51,472 nt of DNA from Chara braunii. Lineage: Eukaryota > Streptophyta > Charophyceae > Charales > Characeae. The stretch covers positions 1,669,581-1,721,052 of the forward strand of contig BFEA01000020.1 of assembly GCA_003427395.1 (NCBI GenBank), in the 5' to 3' direction. Shown in pieces: positions 11,381 to 23,518 of this stretch. The translations under genes and the position numbers were made by a program. Within the stretch, counting starts at the first letter, position 1; every line of letters begins with the position of its first letter. The notes under the pieces are model-generated. The model did not search any database. It was not told the DNA's origin and was given only the letters and a program-made list of their open reading frames with translations.

Positions 11381-12776
11381 GTGTCTGGGTGCTCTTGCGT
11401 TCATTTGAACTCAGGATGGGCGTATTTAAAGTAATGTAGGGTGTCAAGGCATAGTACGTCTCAGCGTTGACTCTCTGTGTTCTAGTGTTCAATGGAGGAT
11501 TAGTATTGAGTCAACTCGGCGTGCTCTTGTGAGATTCAAACAAGGGGGGGGTATGACGAATGTGAAGGTTCCATAGTGTCGTCGTTGTTTGAGAAGCGAG
11601 TGGGTGGAATGGGTAGGTGGATGAAGTGGGTGGAGTAGAACCTAGTTACGTGGTCAGCGATCTAGGTCGGAAATGACGGAGGCAGAAGTCAATCTATATG
11701 TTGTGGTTGTGGGAAGGATGGTTTCATTGTGATGTTTCATTGAGAGGGTGAGGTAGGTATATGGGGATTGAGTAGGTTATAACATCATTCATTGGCAAGT
11801 GAGAAGGTAAGTTGTCAAATGTCATAATCATGTCATCGCATGTCTAGTCTCCTATAGTGATTAGGCTGAATGTGGGTTCAATAGTGCTTTTCATAAGGGG
11901 TCAGCGTACCAGGCGGTCATTCCCTAATATAGAAATAATGAAAGCAGCTTCTACTCCAAAATGCATCAGATGTGCATTTGGTCAGAGCGGGAGTGATCAA
12001 CAGTTATAANCATTGGAGGCGGGATCACTTGGGGGATGCTGGTNGAGTAAATACAGCTGGAGTTAAAAGAAGGGGAGGAAGGAATANGANAGATAGGAAA
12101 GTTGATGAGGGGGGAGGGATGGAATGAAGGTAGGGGCATTGGAGAGGATTTTTCAGTATTTAAAGTGTGTCGAGAGTGTGGCGCCTGATTTGGAGGTGAG
12201 TGTTCGGGAGTTACGACGGGAGAAAGATAATTCTCAAGGTAGTTCTCACTCTCAGCAGCGTTATCAGTCAAGCAGAAATCAGATGTTGGGCGAACAGAGA
12301 AGGCTGATGGGGTGAGATTTAACGACAGGGATAAGGGATGTAAGTGTGATGCGCATTGGCCACATTCTTTTTCAAGGGTGGAGGTAGGCTCTGGGATCTC
12401 GAGCGTTTCAGATGTAAGGCAAGTCATCACTCTCGTCAGACAAGTAGTGGTATCTGGTTTTCGTTTTCAAGGGAAAGCTCGAGAGTTTGAGGGTGGAGGT
12501 GTGGTAAGTCGGTTTGGAGCCTGTAATTAATGACACAGCAGGAGTGGGGTTGTGCATATAATCGGAGGACGTCTTCTTTGGTTGGACTTTGGAGCCAGTG
12601 AAACATCTTCATTCATCATCACACAGGTGCGTCTTCATTTTTTTTGGTATCCACTCCTTGGCGTCATCCATAATCTCAGTCTCTGGTTTCCAATAAGAAA
12701 AAGACAAAATAAAATAATAAGTAAAGGGGGAAGTGCTAGTCAAAGTCGTTAGTGCAGTGGTAAGGAAGGAGACAAA
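11381..12776 (+). other. Unassigned region upstream of LINE-2 ORF1
   Basis: No gene is recognised. The DNA is T/G-rich on the plus strand and has four ambiguous bases (12010, 12044, 12087, 12090). It probably includes the LINE-2 5' UTR because ORF1 starts at 12777 and no other element end is visible. A short C-run slip is also possible near the ambiguous bases. Confidence 0.4.
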
Positions 12777-14680
12777 ATGAGACTTAACGTCAAAAGGGCG
12801 AAAGACCCAGAGTCACTCTTATTTTATCAAGGTGCAATGAGACACTCCCTCATTCGACACCTGGGAACTGCTCCTTACACGCGCCCTGCTCTAGGACAGA
12901 TTGCACAAGGGGGGGGTATTGGAAGGTGGGATTCGAGTCAGATAGGAACACAAAATGGGGAGGGGGGAAGTGTTCAGCGAATTGCTTGGACAAAGAATAA
13001 TGCAGATCTCATGAAGGAAAAGGAAGAAAAGAAGACAGTCACAACAGACCAACAACATATGGGGGAGGATTACTCTTCTTCTTTTCAGAATGATTCCCAG
13101 GAGAGATTGGTGACGAACAAATCAATGGAAGATCAGTTGGGAAATGATGATGAAATGTTAACAGAAGAAGAGAGAATTAATATGCAGCAGAAGGCAGTTG
13201 AGCAGAAAAAATCCAAGGAAACTGTGATTTCATCAGGGGCTCATACGGCGGGGTCATCAGTGGTCAATACGGCGGGGTCTTCCTCGTCCTCTCCTGTGTC
13301 ACAGATGGTTGAGTCTTCCTCCTCACAGGGGGTAGTCAAAACAACGCAACCTACCTGGGCCAAAAGGGTGAGGGAGTCTTTGAAGGACAAGACCTTAAAC
13401 ATTAGCAGAGCGTCCATTGGTCCTTCGGGCTCGCAGGGAGATGAGCTCAAAGTCCCTATGAGGAATCTTTCCTCGGCTAGGGCATATTTTTTAACCCTTT
13501 TTCTTCACGCATCTGAACAAGTGGTAACTGACCAAGGGGGGAGGAAAACATTGATGAAAGCGTATCCTACAGACAAATTGGCAAAGAGAGATGAGGTGTA
13601 CATAAAGCACGCCAGCAACTGGATATTCTATGACAATAGTGCCAACAGGTCAATGAATGATAAAACAAAATGGATATGTAAAAGGCTTGAAGCAATGGAG
13701 GACGGGCCGGAAGCTGTTTTTGAATTATTTTTGATCCAACCTGTGTCGCCCACAGTTTTTACTGTGATGAGTTTATTTGAGAAGGACAAGCAGCAGATGG
13801 ATGGTTGGAAAAAAATAAAATGGGAGGGTTCAGAGGTGCGTATCTATCCCTGGTTACCAAAGAAAATGGGTCCGGAAGAAAAGAGGGACCAGTTAATGAA
13901 GGACTTTTATTGGGTTGAATTTAGGCATATCCCAATAGAAGTCCAGGCGGCATTCATACACGATTTTGGGCAACAATACAAGATAGTGAATTTTATTGAT
14001 CCACTGCCGTCGTATGTTGCCAAGCATGATGATTACCTCATGATGGCTCTGGATTTGCCCAAGGATCAACCCTTCTCACTTGATGATATTATTCCATTTA
14101 GGATGGGGGGGAGGGTATATCAGATCCATACGGCTCACAAGTTTCGTCCATGGTGTTTCAAGTGTAAAGCGTATGGTCATCGTAGTGTGGAATTTGCGTG
14201 CCCTCAGCACCCACAGCATGCTTTGACCCCAGAGCAGAACCTCAAGAGGGATCCCCAGAGACCCCACAGATGGGTTCCGGTTTCTCAAGGTTATGATGGG
14301 TGGGTTTATAGCGGTGAATTCAACCAAACAGGTCAGCCAATAGGCTGGTTTTGGGAAGGAAGGACGGATATGAGAAAACCTCCGAGACCGCCTTCGGATT
14401 GGATTCCTCCTCAGATGCCTCAGGCTCATCAGCATCAGTCTCAACGCAGGGGGGGGGGAGGAGGCAGAGGAAGGCTACAGTAGAGCCAGGTCTCACCTCC
14501 CTTGCTCTTGCAAAATCAAATGGGGCAAGGCCAACTGTCAAATCATGGGAAAGATGCTTCGTCTGTAAGCGCTGGGGGAAGGGCAACAAGCAATCTGGGA
14601 ACCAAAATGGGAGAGAAGTCTGCATAATTTGCAGAATCGAGAGGGGGAAAGTTCAAAAAGTCCAGGACCTGATCCCATGA
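12777..14680 (+). pseudogene. LINE-2 ORF1, first part: zinc-knuckle nucleic-acid-binding protein
   Basis: An intact frame of 568 codons runs 12777-14483. The first ~200 residues are Ser/Gln/Glu-rich and disordered in appearance. Residues ~225-455 form a globular region (YPTDKLAKRDEVYIKHASNW, FYWVEFRHIPIEVQAAF, VNFIDPLPSYVAKHDDY). A zinc knuckle follows, CFKCKAYGHRSVEFAC (residues 460-475), with the last spacing longer than the usual C-x2-C-x4-H-x4-C. This is the layout of plant LINE ORF1 proteins, which coat the element RNA. At the G-run near 14450 the frame slips, and the reading continues to 14680 with two CxxC pairs (CFVCKRWGKG, CIICRIERGK), a possible second zinc-binding unit. The break could be a real frameshift or a G-run sequencing error. 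Confidence 0.82.
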
Positions 14681-14793
14681 GCTACCTTCCTAAATCAAAC
14701 ACAATGCAAGGCACGGAATGGAGGGTGGTAACCAAAAAGGGGCAAAAGAATGGAAAATAAAAATCAGAAACACACGGCTCCTCAGGGTCGGGA

Positions 14794-16588
14794 TTGCAAG
14801 AGTCAGGAATGGTGAACCAATCTGGGGAGGTTCTGTCTGCTGATAAGGTACTTGAAAGCCAACCAATGGACATAGACCATCTTCGAGTAGCAATGAGTAA
14901 TGAGTCAATGAAGATGGAGACTGTCCCGGTCATTATCCCTCCGGTATCCTCAAGCTTGGCAAACAGCAAGGCAGAGGGAGTGGATCTTCATTCGGAGCTT
15001 ACCATGTTAGGGGAATGGCCAATCTTGAATCTGCAAGCCAGATTTCCAAGTTGGGACAAGGAATATTGGTTGAATTTTCACAGTCACCTAATGGTAGTAA
15101 TGAAGAATAGTGATAGCTTGAAGCAGGCTGTGCAAAGTGGTTTTCCACAAGGCCTAGATTGGTCAAGTATATGTCATAGACTGCTTTGTGTTATCACAGA
15201 TAAATTTTTTCCTCTTCTCTTACCGAAGGGTAATCCACAGGACTGTTCCTCAAGTTGGAACCAAGGGGGAGAGTGTGAGTTGGAGGGCAAGAAAAAATCC
15301 TCACAGGATTGTTCACAGGATGGTTCCTCAACTGAGAATCTGGGGGAAAGGAATGAGGGGGGCAACATAAAGCAATCACAACAGAATAGTCTGAGGAAAA
15401 TAAAGGCCATTGCAAGAAAAAATCTCACTCATTCCTCAGAAAAGAAGAGGATTAATAAAGACAAGTCTATTCTGAAATCAATAAAAGGAAGACAATGGAG
15501 TAATATGCAGGGAGGCTCATCATTAATGCGTGCCTCTGTCCGCAACAGACTCCAGCATTTAGCCATCACACCGTGTAAGTCCAGACTAAAACACAACAAG
15601 TGGATTAGGGAGGGTGTGGGATCTGAAAAAAATAGTAAGAAAAAAAATAATAAAAAATATTGCAAGCACACAAAAATGCTGTCTGTTTGCGATTGGTACA
15701 ACAAGAAGGCACGTCTGCAGTGGGCCTGGTTGACATTTGGGAGGTACAACCAAACGTTGCCTGCCCAAGTCAGACTTTGCATCCTTCCTCTGAGGATATG
15801 GCACAACAAGTACAGGTTTCATCAAGAGGCCGGATTGGAGCCCAGGGGGTACATCCAGATGTTGACTGACCAATGCAGATATTGGAGGATCCTTCAGTTG
15901 GAAGAGAATTGCATGAGGATACTTTCTCTGAGGACTGTGTAGGTGTCCAGGGAGCGATAGGTGAGACACAAGCATTAACGTTGGTCACGACACCCTGGCA
16001 GAAAAATCAGCAGGTCCCGGGAATAGTAACTCCCTTTATTTCAGGCTTGACAATAAGCCCTCCAAATGGACTGGATGAGCAAAAGAGCGCAAAGGTAATT
16101 GCACAGAATAAAAAAAAATTCTCAGTCCAACGGGGGTTGTATTACAGTCTACGGGAAACAACTTGGTACCAGCAACGTCTGGTACATTGCTTTTCCCACA
16201 GCCAATAGAGGGTCCTATCTCTAGCGTGGATCAATGTATCCAAACCAAGGATAGTCACATCGATGAAACGACAAGAGGAAGTAGTATTCCATTTGAGGTG
16301 GAGACCAGTCCTCCTGAGCTCATTCCCCAGGACTGGGAGGACGGTCTGCCTAAACCAGTTATTCAGGAAAATGTAAAAGTTGTGCATGAATTGAAGGAAA
16401 TTGTGTCTGAAATAACGGGGGAAAACAAATTTCTACTCTTGACAGGTCACTTAACAGGAGAACCCACTCAGGTACGGGTATTCGATAAGTCTGAGAGGCA
16501 TAAGAAGGAGGAACCAAAAGAAAAAGGAACAATGGATCCCACAACGATGATCTTGCCTGCCACGAGTAAGAGACAGAAACTCAGATAG
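14794..16588 (+). pseudogene. LINE-2 ORF1, middle part: Lys/Ser-rich region, broken into three frames
   Basis: Open pieces at 14794-15942, 15873-16208 and 16163-16588 overlap and lie in successive frames, as expected for one old ORF with two indels. The N-terminal piece has a short globular part (MLGEWPILNLQARFPSWDKE), then repeats of SQDCSQDGSS-like sequence and a strongly basic Lys/Asn stretch. I recognise no domain. LINE-1 has only a shorter Pro/Arg/Ser-rich linker at this place, so LINE-2 carries roughly 1.5-2 kb of additional ORF1 sequence. Confidence 0.6.
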
Positions 16589-16591
16589 AGG

Positions 16592-17095
16592 ATGGCCCAA
16601 GGTCAGGGGAATCTCCCGCCTTCCAAAATAGGAGTGATTATTCTGCCGGTCAGATACAAAGGGGGAAATTGGCAAGTTGGTTTGTCAGAATCCCTGGGGG
16701 CTGCATATGGAGAAATAACTGTGCAAGGAACCAAACCTCAATTTTTCTCCCTAGTGTCCCTGACTGGTGGTATGGCGGAAGAATCGTGGATTAAAATGGA
16801 AATAATGAAATTCATAAAGGAGAATTTCCCACTTGGGGCTGTTGCTATCCTGTCTTTAGTAACGGAAGATCAAAGAGTTGCAGAGAGAGATATCTACATT
16901 AGATATGATGGATCGAGACAAGAGGAATTAAGATGGTTTGAACAGGAGGCACTGAAAGAAGTTCACGTTCTTAAAATCAAAGCGGGTACGTTCTGGTCAG
17001 AGGAGGATGTAGGTATCATTCTTGCGAGAATTCTGAAAAATGGCATTATAGAAAAGAGAGGGGTGTTGGACTTAGGGCAATGGAAGAATCTATAG
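16592..17095 (+). pseudogene. LINE-2 ORF1 C-terminal domain, distantly Nudix-like
   Basis: This 167-codon open stretch is in frame with 16163-16588 and separated from it by a TAG. The order VIILPVRYKGGNWQVGL, then LTGGMAEESWIKMEIMKFIKEN, then EELRWFEQEALKEVHVL resembles the strand - GG box - helix - RWF arrangement of Nudix hydrolases. Most catalytic positions of the Nudix box are not kept (only G59, a Lys for Arg at 73, and E77 align), so activity is unlikely and the fold is a guess. The end, FWSEEDVGIILARILKN (16991-17041), parallels FVEEDVDSLQQIWVQN at the end of LINE-1 ORF1. That match supports one shared ORF1 C-terminal domain. Confidence 0.5.
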
Positions 17096-17229
17096 GCTTC
17101 CTCCTACTCGTGACTAATTTCCTGATCTCTCAGGGTGATTGTCCCCCTGTTTTTTTTTTTATTGATGGAAGGGATTAGGATTATTGATGCCCTATATAAT
17201 AAAGACAAAGAATGAAAATTGCTTAGACG

Positions 17230-20200
17230 ACAAGCAGATCTAGATCTAAGATCGTTAAATGTGAATGGTCTTGCGTCTGCCAAACAGAGTAAAAGATAAG
17301 CAATTTATGACCAATTAAAAAACATTAATGGTAAGGAGTGGCCAGATGTGATTTGTATCTAGGAAACTCACCTGATGGATTCTGATATGCACAACTACCT
17401 TCACAAACAGTTATGGCCTCACCAAGCATATAGGGCTCATGCTATTACTCCACGGAGTTCGGGAGTGGCCATATGGAACCTCCCCAATCCAAAGCAGAGA
17501 TTGCCTATTCATTGGCAGATCAGGATCAAGGGAGATGGATCTATGTTCTAGCTATGCTTGAAATGGAAATTGTAGGGATTCTTTGTGTATATGGGCCTAA
17601 TGAGGTAGGGGAAAGACAATTTTTTTTTGGAAATATCATTCCACGTTTGCTTGTTGGCATTCCCTTAATCATAGCTGAAGATTTTAATGCTGCCCCAGAC
17701 CACCTCATGGATAGATGGCAACCTCCCTCTCCATGTCTGGCATACATGACAATGGATGAAAGGACTATAGCAGACTTATGTCACTCTTTCAATTTCTTTG
17801 ATTCCTATAGGAGATTAAACCCATCATCAAAATCCTTCTCGTGCTTTAGGAAGGGTTGTGCTAATCATAATTTTAAATCTCGTATTGACTTGATCTTGGT
17901 GGCTGAGGAGCTGCAAGGGGCGCTCCAAATGGCAGAAATCTTCCCAAAAAGTCTTTTCCTAGGCCTCGATCATGCTATGTGTGTAGCAATTTTATCATTT
18001 AGGAAAAAACCTGACCAAGGAAAAAACTTTTATCATTTAAATACCTCCCATCTCAAGATAGATTGTTTCCTTCATTATCTTCGAGATGTTTGGAATTTTT
18101 GGAAAGATCATAGGGATCGTCTTAGAGATGACATTAAATGGTTCAATAACGGTCTATCATTTTTAGGCCGTAAATGCAATGAATATTCTAAGTTATTAGC
18201 AAAGCAAAAACATGCGAAGGAAACTGATTTACAAAATAGAATTGCTAAATTACAAAGCAAGGAGGAAAATGAGGTTGATCAAGAGATACTTGATAATATA
18301 TATGAGGAACTCAAATGTCTAGAGTCCCAGCTTTTGACCCAAATGGAATATAGATGGCAAGGACTAAGAATTAGGGGTAAACTCAAGATTCAGAATATGG
18401 AAGGCTCTATGGATGAGCGTTTCTTTGCTCTGGCTAGAGCCAGAACAGGAAGGACCATAATAGAGACTTTAGAGGATCCGACTGACTCTCATAAGGATTT
18501 GGTTACTTCGACTGCAACGTGCTCTAAAATTGTCAGGGACTTTTTCAAATCACTTTTCACTTCACAAAATAATCATATTCCTAAGGAACAACGTATACTA
18601 GAGATGGAAGAATTCCTATGGCCATTAAATAAATCTTTATCAGAAAAACAAAAGGAATTGATGGACAAACCTGTAGCAAAAGAAGAAATCTGGAAGACAC
18701 TCTTATTGATGGAGAAAGATAAATCTCCGGGTATAGATGGATTCCCAAAAGAATTTTGGGAAGCAACGTGGGACTTTATGTATGAAGATCTTATGGATTT
18801 TTATAAGGCGGTATGAGAATCGGGTGAAATGGGAGAATTTGTAGAACAAGGGGTACTCACTTTATTGTATAAAAAAGGGGACAAGGCAAATATAAGAAAT
18901 TATCGTCCTATAACCCTTTTGACTGTGGTTTACAAATTCATAGCAAAAGCATTGGCGGATCGGTTGACTGCAATAATTCCAGAAATCATTCACCCAATAC
19001 CAAACAAGTTTTATTATAGGAATGAATATTCAAGATAATATTCTTCTTGTAAATAAGCTTCTTAAAATATCTCGTCAATCCAAGCATAATGCAATTTTCA
19101 TTTTCATTGATTTTGAGAAGGCATATGACCATGTTGATTAACTTTTTCTAGACAAATGTCTGGAAAAGATGAATTTTGAGCCAAATTTTAGAAGACGGGT
19201 GAGAATTATGCATCAGAATGCAACAACAAGGGTAATGGTCAACAACAATGTAGCACCCCCATTCCACTAGAAAGATCAGTAAGACAAGGGGATCTGTTGG
19301 CTCCTTTCATTTTTGTTATAATTATGGAGGCATTGGCAGATTTGCGATACCATAAGGATATTAGAAGAATACAAATTACTAGCATACCAGAAGAGGCAAT
19401 TCGAGTGTGCTCTCTATTTGCTGATGACCTATCCATTATGGTAGACGCAACTCAAGAGAATATGGAAGAAATTCATAAGTTGATGGAAATTTTTTTCCGC
19501 CTCTCGGATATGAGAGCCAATTGGGGTAGTAAAACGACAGGCTGGTGGATACATCATCAAGGTGGTCGTCCTCCTGAATTACCAAGAATAAAGTGGTTGT
19601 CATTGGATAACCCAATTAGGATATTAGGGATTTTCCTTTCTACTGAGGGCAGGCAAAAAAATCACAATGAATGGATCTCCCAACCTGCTCAGTCTAAAAT
19701 AGAAATGTGGAAGAATAAACATACATCCATTTTTGGAAGAATAATAATCATTAATAATGTTATTCTAGCTTCTATATGGTACAAATCAGGAATCTGGTCC
19801 TTGGAAAAACGTTCTATTAAATCTCTCCAGAAACAACTATCCGTCTTTCTGTGGAGGGGCAATCATGAGTATAGTAATGTCATCAACAGAGTGGCATGAC
19901 AATCTATTATCCAACCAAAAGTTGGGGGGGGGGTGAAAATTCTTGATCCTCTGACACAAGTCAAGGCACTCTCAATCCAATGGTTGCAACGTCTTTTATT
20001 CAATCCTCAGACTCGATGGGCACCATTGACATTAAAGCAAATCAGGAGACTTGCTCCTCCAACCCTGAAGGAATTGACCCCTTGACTTGGTTGAAAAATC
20101 GATCGTGGACTATTCATAGGGGAAAATCCAATCCTGTAGCATCAACATTGAGTTCGGATAGACAAGCTATCAGACTTGATTTAAAAAATGATCCTTTTTG

Positions 20201-21797
20201 GACTTCCATGTTGAAAACCTGGAGACAACTCCCTCTAACAGACAAGTTATCGCCAGAAAGGTGGGAGGAAATATGTCAACAACCTTTTTTTGATAATAGA
20301 TGGATTCGTGATTCCCAAGGATTTGTCTTTCATTGTATGCATTCACCTTGGAAGGGATGGATTGGAAATGGTATTATAAGGATAAAGGATATTTGGGATA
20401 CTGATACCAATGAGTGGATTGCTCCGGCCAAACTGAAGACAAGGCTAAGGTATTTTCACCATCCTGTAGAAACACTTGAGAAGGTAATTGAACTCATCCC
20501 TATTGAATGATTTCGTATCCTTAGGAAAGACCCTAAGTTAATAATAAATGATTGGGTAGCCTTCAATGATTAATCTGAGTCTATTGGCTTAATTTTGGAT
20601 CAAGACCAAAATGAGAATATTTTTCTACAAAAATTTTCCTTGTCATCCACAAATCTAGTGATTCCTAGGGAGCAAGAGGAAACCTGTTGGGTTCATGTGC
20701 AACAGATTTTCAGAATAAGGGTAATGAGGATTATGGATTCTTGGGTTGCCTTTAAACCGGAATGTCCCATTTCAAAACTCCCTTTTGACCCGGCTAATTG
20801 GGTTTGGAATTCGGTCATAAGAACAAGGAAGCATAATAGATCATTCAAAAGGTCTATTCACTCTCTTAAGGTCAAATCTGCATATCGGATGCTTAGACCT
20901 AGAATTAACCTTAAGGACAAGATTTTCACCAGATGGATGAAACATTTTAATATCAGTAGGGAGGAATTAAGGTTGGTTAGGTGGTTCAAAACAATCAAGG
21001 ATAAACCAGCCAAAATAGCTTCTCTTCAGTGGCAAATTGAACATAGATGTCTATCAGTAAATGATTGGCTGATAGACACATCAACACTAGAACAGAGAGG
21101 ATTGGCAGAAAGGTGGTGCAAGCTATGCAAAACAGCTTTCCCAAGCAGACTATATGCTGAAACAATAGAGCATATTTTTATGCAATGCCCGGGTTCTGTA
21201 TGGCTTTGGAGGTGGTGCGATCGAATCTGGTCACAGTTAATCCCACTGGTGCCTTGGCCATGGAGTTGGAAAGCTATTCTTCTGGAGACCTGGAGTCTTG
21301 ACCCGGATTTAGTGGAAAGTGGTGAGGAACTTGTGGAAAATCTGAAATTTGTGGATAATCTGTTCCGTATGGGTAGAAGAGCGGCGATGTGGACCATATG
21401 GATGAGAAGATGCACGTATGAATGGGAAGGGGCAAGACTAGATGGTGCGGATTTTACAGAAACTATTAAACAACAAGTTCAAACAGATATATTAACCAAT
21501 TGGGAAAGAACCAAGGAAAAGGTACAATTTCTCTCGAATAAAGCAGAAATCCAGAGTCATTTTCGAAAATTCAGTCACAAATGGTTGAATGGAAACCAGA
21601 GACGGAGAATTGGATGTGTCACTTGGAATGGTGCTGACAATGAAGATGCTGTTGGGTTTAAAAGAGATTACAAATTGGTTTTTGATGATTGGACTTCCAT
21701 TGACACTTCAATTCCCATGAGACCTTTCTCAGATTTCCCAACTCCTTTCCCTCCTCCTGCAACAGCCATGGTTCCAAGTTCCTGGTATGGATTATAA
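17230..21797 (+). pseudogene. LINE-2 ORF2 relic (endonuclease, reverse transcriptase, zf-RVT)
   Basis: Homology starts about 17250 with the endonuclease (LRSLNVNGL), then DVICI-stop-ETH, where the conserved Gln is TAG. The open piece 17473-18816 contains AEDFN at 17674-17688 (usually GDFN) and LDHA at 17965 (usually SDH), so the nuclease active site is also damaged. RT follows: KSPGIDGFP (~18720), TGA 18814-18816, NYRPITLLTVVYKFIAKALADRL, a frameshift after 19035, IDFEKAYDHVD-stop, then catalytic FADD at 19417-19428. Further pieces are 19980-20510 and 20595-21797. The latter has the LINE C-terminal zinc finger (CKLC...H-x4-C, ~21117-21188) and ends near KLVFDDW, a motif also at the end of LINE-3. 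Many disablements are single-base transitions such as CAG to TAG. Confidence 0.93.
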
Positions 21798-22055
21798 GGA
21801 TATCACTGCTAGTTTTACAAGAATATATCTGGCGTCCTGATAAAGGATGAAGAGGTAGTGTTATTTTCAGATTGCCAGGTGGCTGGAGGGTGTCGCTATT
21901 TTCTTCAAAATCTAGGTTCTTGTTCATGCTCTTGATTCCTTTATTTCCATTTTTCAAATTGTACATTCAAGGGACGCTGGACCCGGTCTCCAGCAGGTGA
22001 TGCTCCCCACCAATAGATGGAGCTTCTTTTCAAAAAAAAAAAAAAAAAAAAAAAA
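21798..22055 (+). repeat. LINE-2 3' UTR with terminal hairpin and poly(A)
   Basis: The 3' UTR ends with GGGACGCTGGACCCGGTCTC from 21971. The core can fold as GCTGGA-CCCGGTC-TCCAGC. It is followed by GATGCTCCCCACCAATAGATGGAGC and a run of 24 A (22032-22055). The same block recurs on both strands through the window and probably marks where the element's RT starts copying. Confidence 0.88.
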
Positions 22056-22977
22056 GGATGGGCAAATCACATCTGGAGTAAGAAGGCCCCTGGGAAGCCT
22101 TACCCAAATCAGGGTAAGGGAATTTTGCAGCGAGAATGGAGATTGACAATGCTCACTGTGGGCAGATGGAACGCCAATCCCAGAACTCAGATTGGACCCC
22201 AAGCTGTGGTCCTGGAGAGGATCCAGGAAATTCATGCAGGAAGCCTGGCTATCAGAGTACAATCCAGCTGGGGGATACGAGCTTTTGCAAACAGGCAGAA
22301 CACCTATCTCAGTCGCTATTAGCAGATGGGCTAAGACCGGCCTGACGACAGAGGAGGCAATCAACGAAGACATCAGCAGATGCTGGAAACAGCTGCAAAT
22401 GCTGCCTTTGCAGAGAACGGCAGCCATCCTATGGTTACTATCTATGCTCTCAACCCCCACGGCAGTCTGGCTCGTCGAGAGGGGTATGAGTGTGGGCACG
22501 CAGTGCACAAGGTGCGGGGGGCCTGCGGAATCCGTCATCCATCTGTGGCTGACCTGCCCTCTATCCACAAGAATCTGGAAATGGTGGATTGTGCACTGGA
22601 CTCGGATCAGCGGCCCGGTGTTCCAATGGGACGAACGGTGGATCTTGCTTGGTGGCATCCCTGAGGGCCTGTCACTGGAGAAGGGCTGGGGCTACGTTGC
22701 CCAAGCCCTCAGAGCATGTTTGTTCCTCGTTATTTGGGAAACCAGGAACAGGACTGTGTTTGAGGGAAGATTCCTCTCAGACAAAGCCATCAAGAGCTTG
22801 GTTAAACTTCAAATTAGTCGGAGCATCAAGAGTGATTGGCTCAGGAAAGTGTCCAATGCACAACAAAGAGCCTCAGGACTGGTGTGGTTTCTGGAAACCT
22901 GGGCTCTCCTGGGTCGACTAGCAAGGATTCAGAACGGTAAACTGGTTCTTGACGATTGGCTGTTTCAAGCTGAGTAA
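22056..22977 (+). pseudogene. LINE-3: 5'-truncated ORF2 C-terminus with zf-RVT
   Basis: The reading frame 22192-22977 encodes only the end of a LINE ORF2: a CTRCGGPAESVIHLWLTC zinc finger (~22504-22557), the following W-rich helix region (IWKWWIVHWTRI), and the terminal KLVLDDWLFQAE. It has no endonuclease or RT. It starts immediately after the LINE-2 poly(A), as expected for a truncated copy inserted at an A-tract. Its sequence differs clearly from LINE-2, so it is another subfamily. It corresponds to the part LINE-1 has lost. Confidence 0.9.
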
Positions 22978-23368
22978 AAACCTGAACGCTCGGTTTGTTT
23001 TCCGCAGTAGGTAGGCAGTAAGTAAGTGGTTGAGGGGTCCGGAGGGAGCGTTAAATTTTTCAAGGAGGCAGGCTCTGCCCCCGACATAGGGGGCTTAGCA
23101 GAGGTTCTGACAGTTGAAGGCCAGGGTTGTGTTTCCCACCCCAGAACTGTAGAATCCCTCTCCGATGAATGATTAAGAAGGTTCGGACTCAGGGGAGTGC
23201 TCCCCTCGGGGTGTTTTCTTTTCGTCCCCCCGTAAGCGAAACTGGGTAATGCTCCCAGAAGTTGGTTCCTCCGGGTAGACTGTGAGGACCCCGGCCTCAA
23301 TTGTTGTTGGAATATACGCCTTGGGCACTGGGCCCGTGATTTGAAAAAAAAAAAAAAAAAAAAAAAAA
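22978..23368 (+). repeat. LINE-3 3' UTR with two hairpins and poly(A)
   Basis: After the stop codon comes a CTGGG-TAATGCT-CCCAG hairpin (23240-23256), then TGTGAGGACCCCGGCCTC (23281), GGGCACTGGGCCCGTGATTTG (23323) and 25 A (23344-23368). The order hairpin, GGGCCC block, poly(A) matches 2925-3060 and, on the minus strand, 30345-30203. GTGAGGACCCCG also occurs just after LINE-1 at 10769. Confidence 0.8.
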
Positions 23369-23518
23369 AGTCCTCCTACGATATTGCCATGATTCAATCA
23401 TGGAAGGGCCCGTCCAGCTGCCCTCCCTTCTTTCCCTCGCCCCCCCCTCCAATATGATCATTTTTATTGAACTCTATCCTATCCCGGTGCTGCTAGTGAG
23501 AATACTTTTTTCTTCCTT

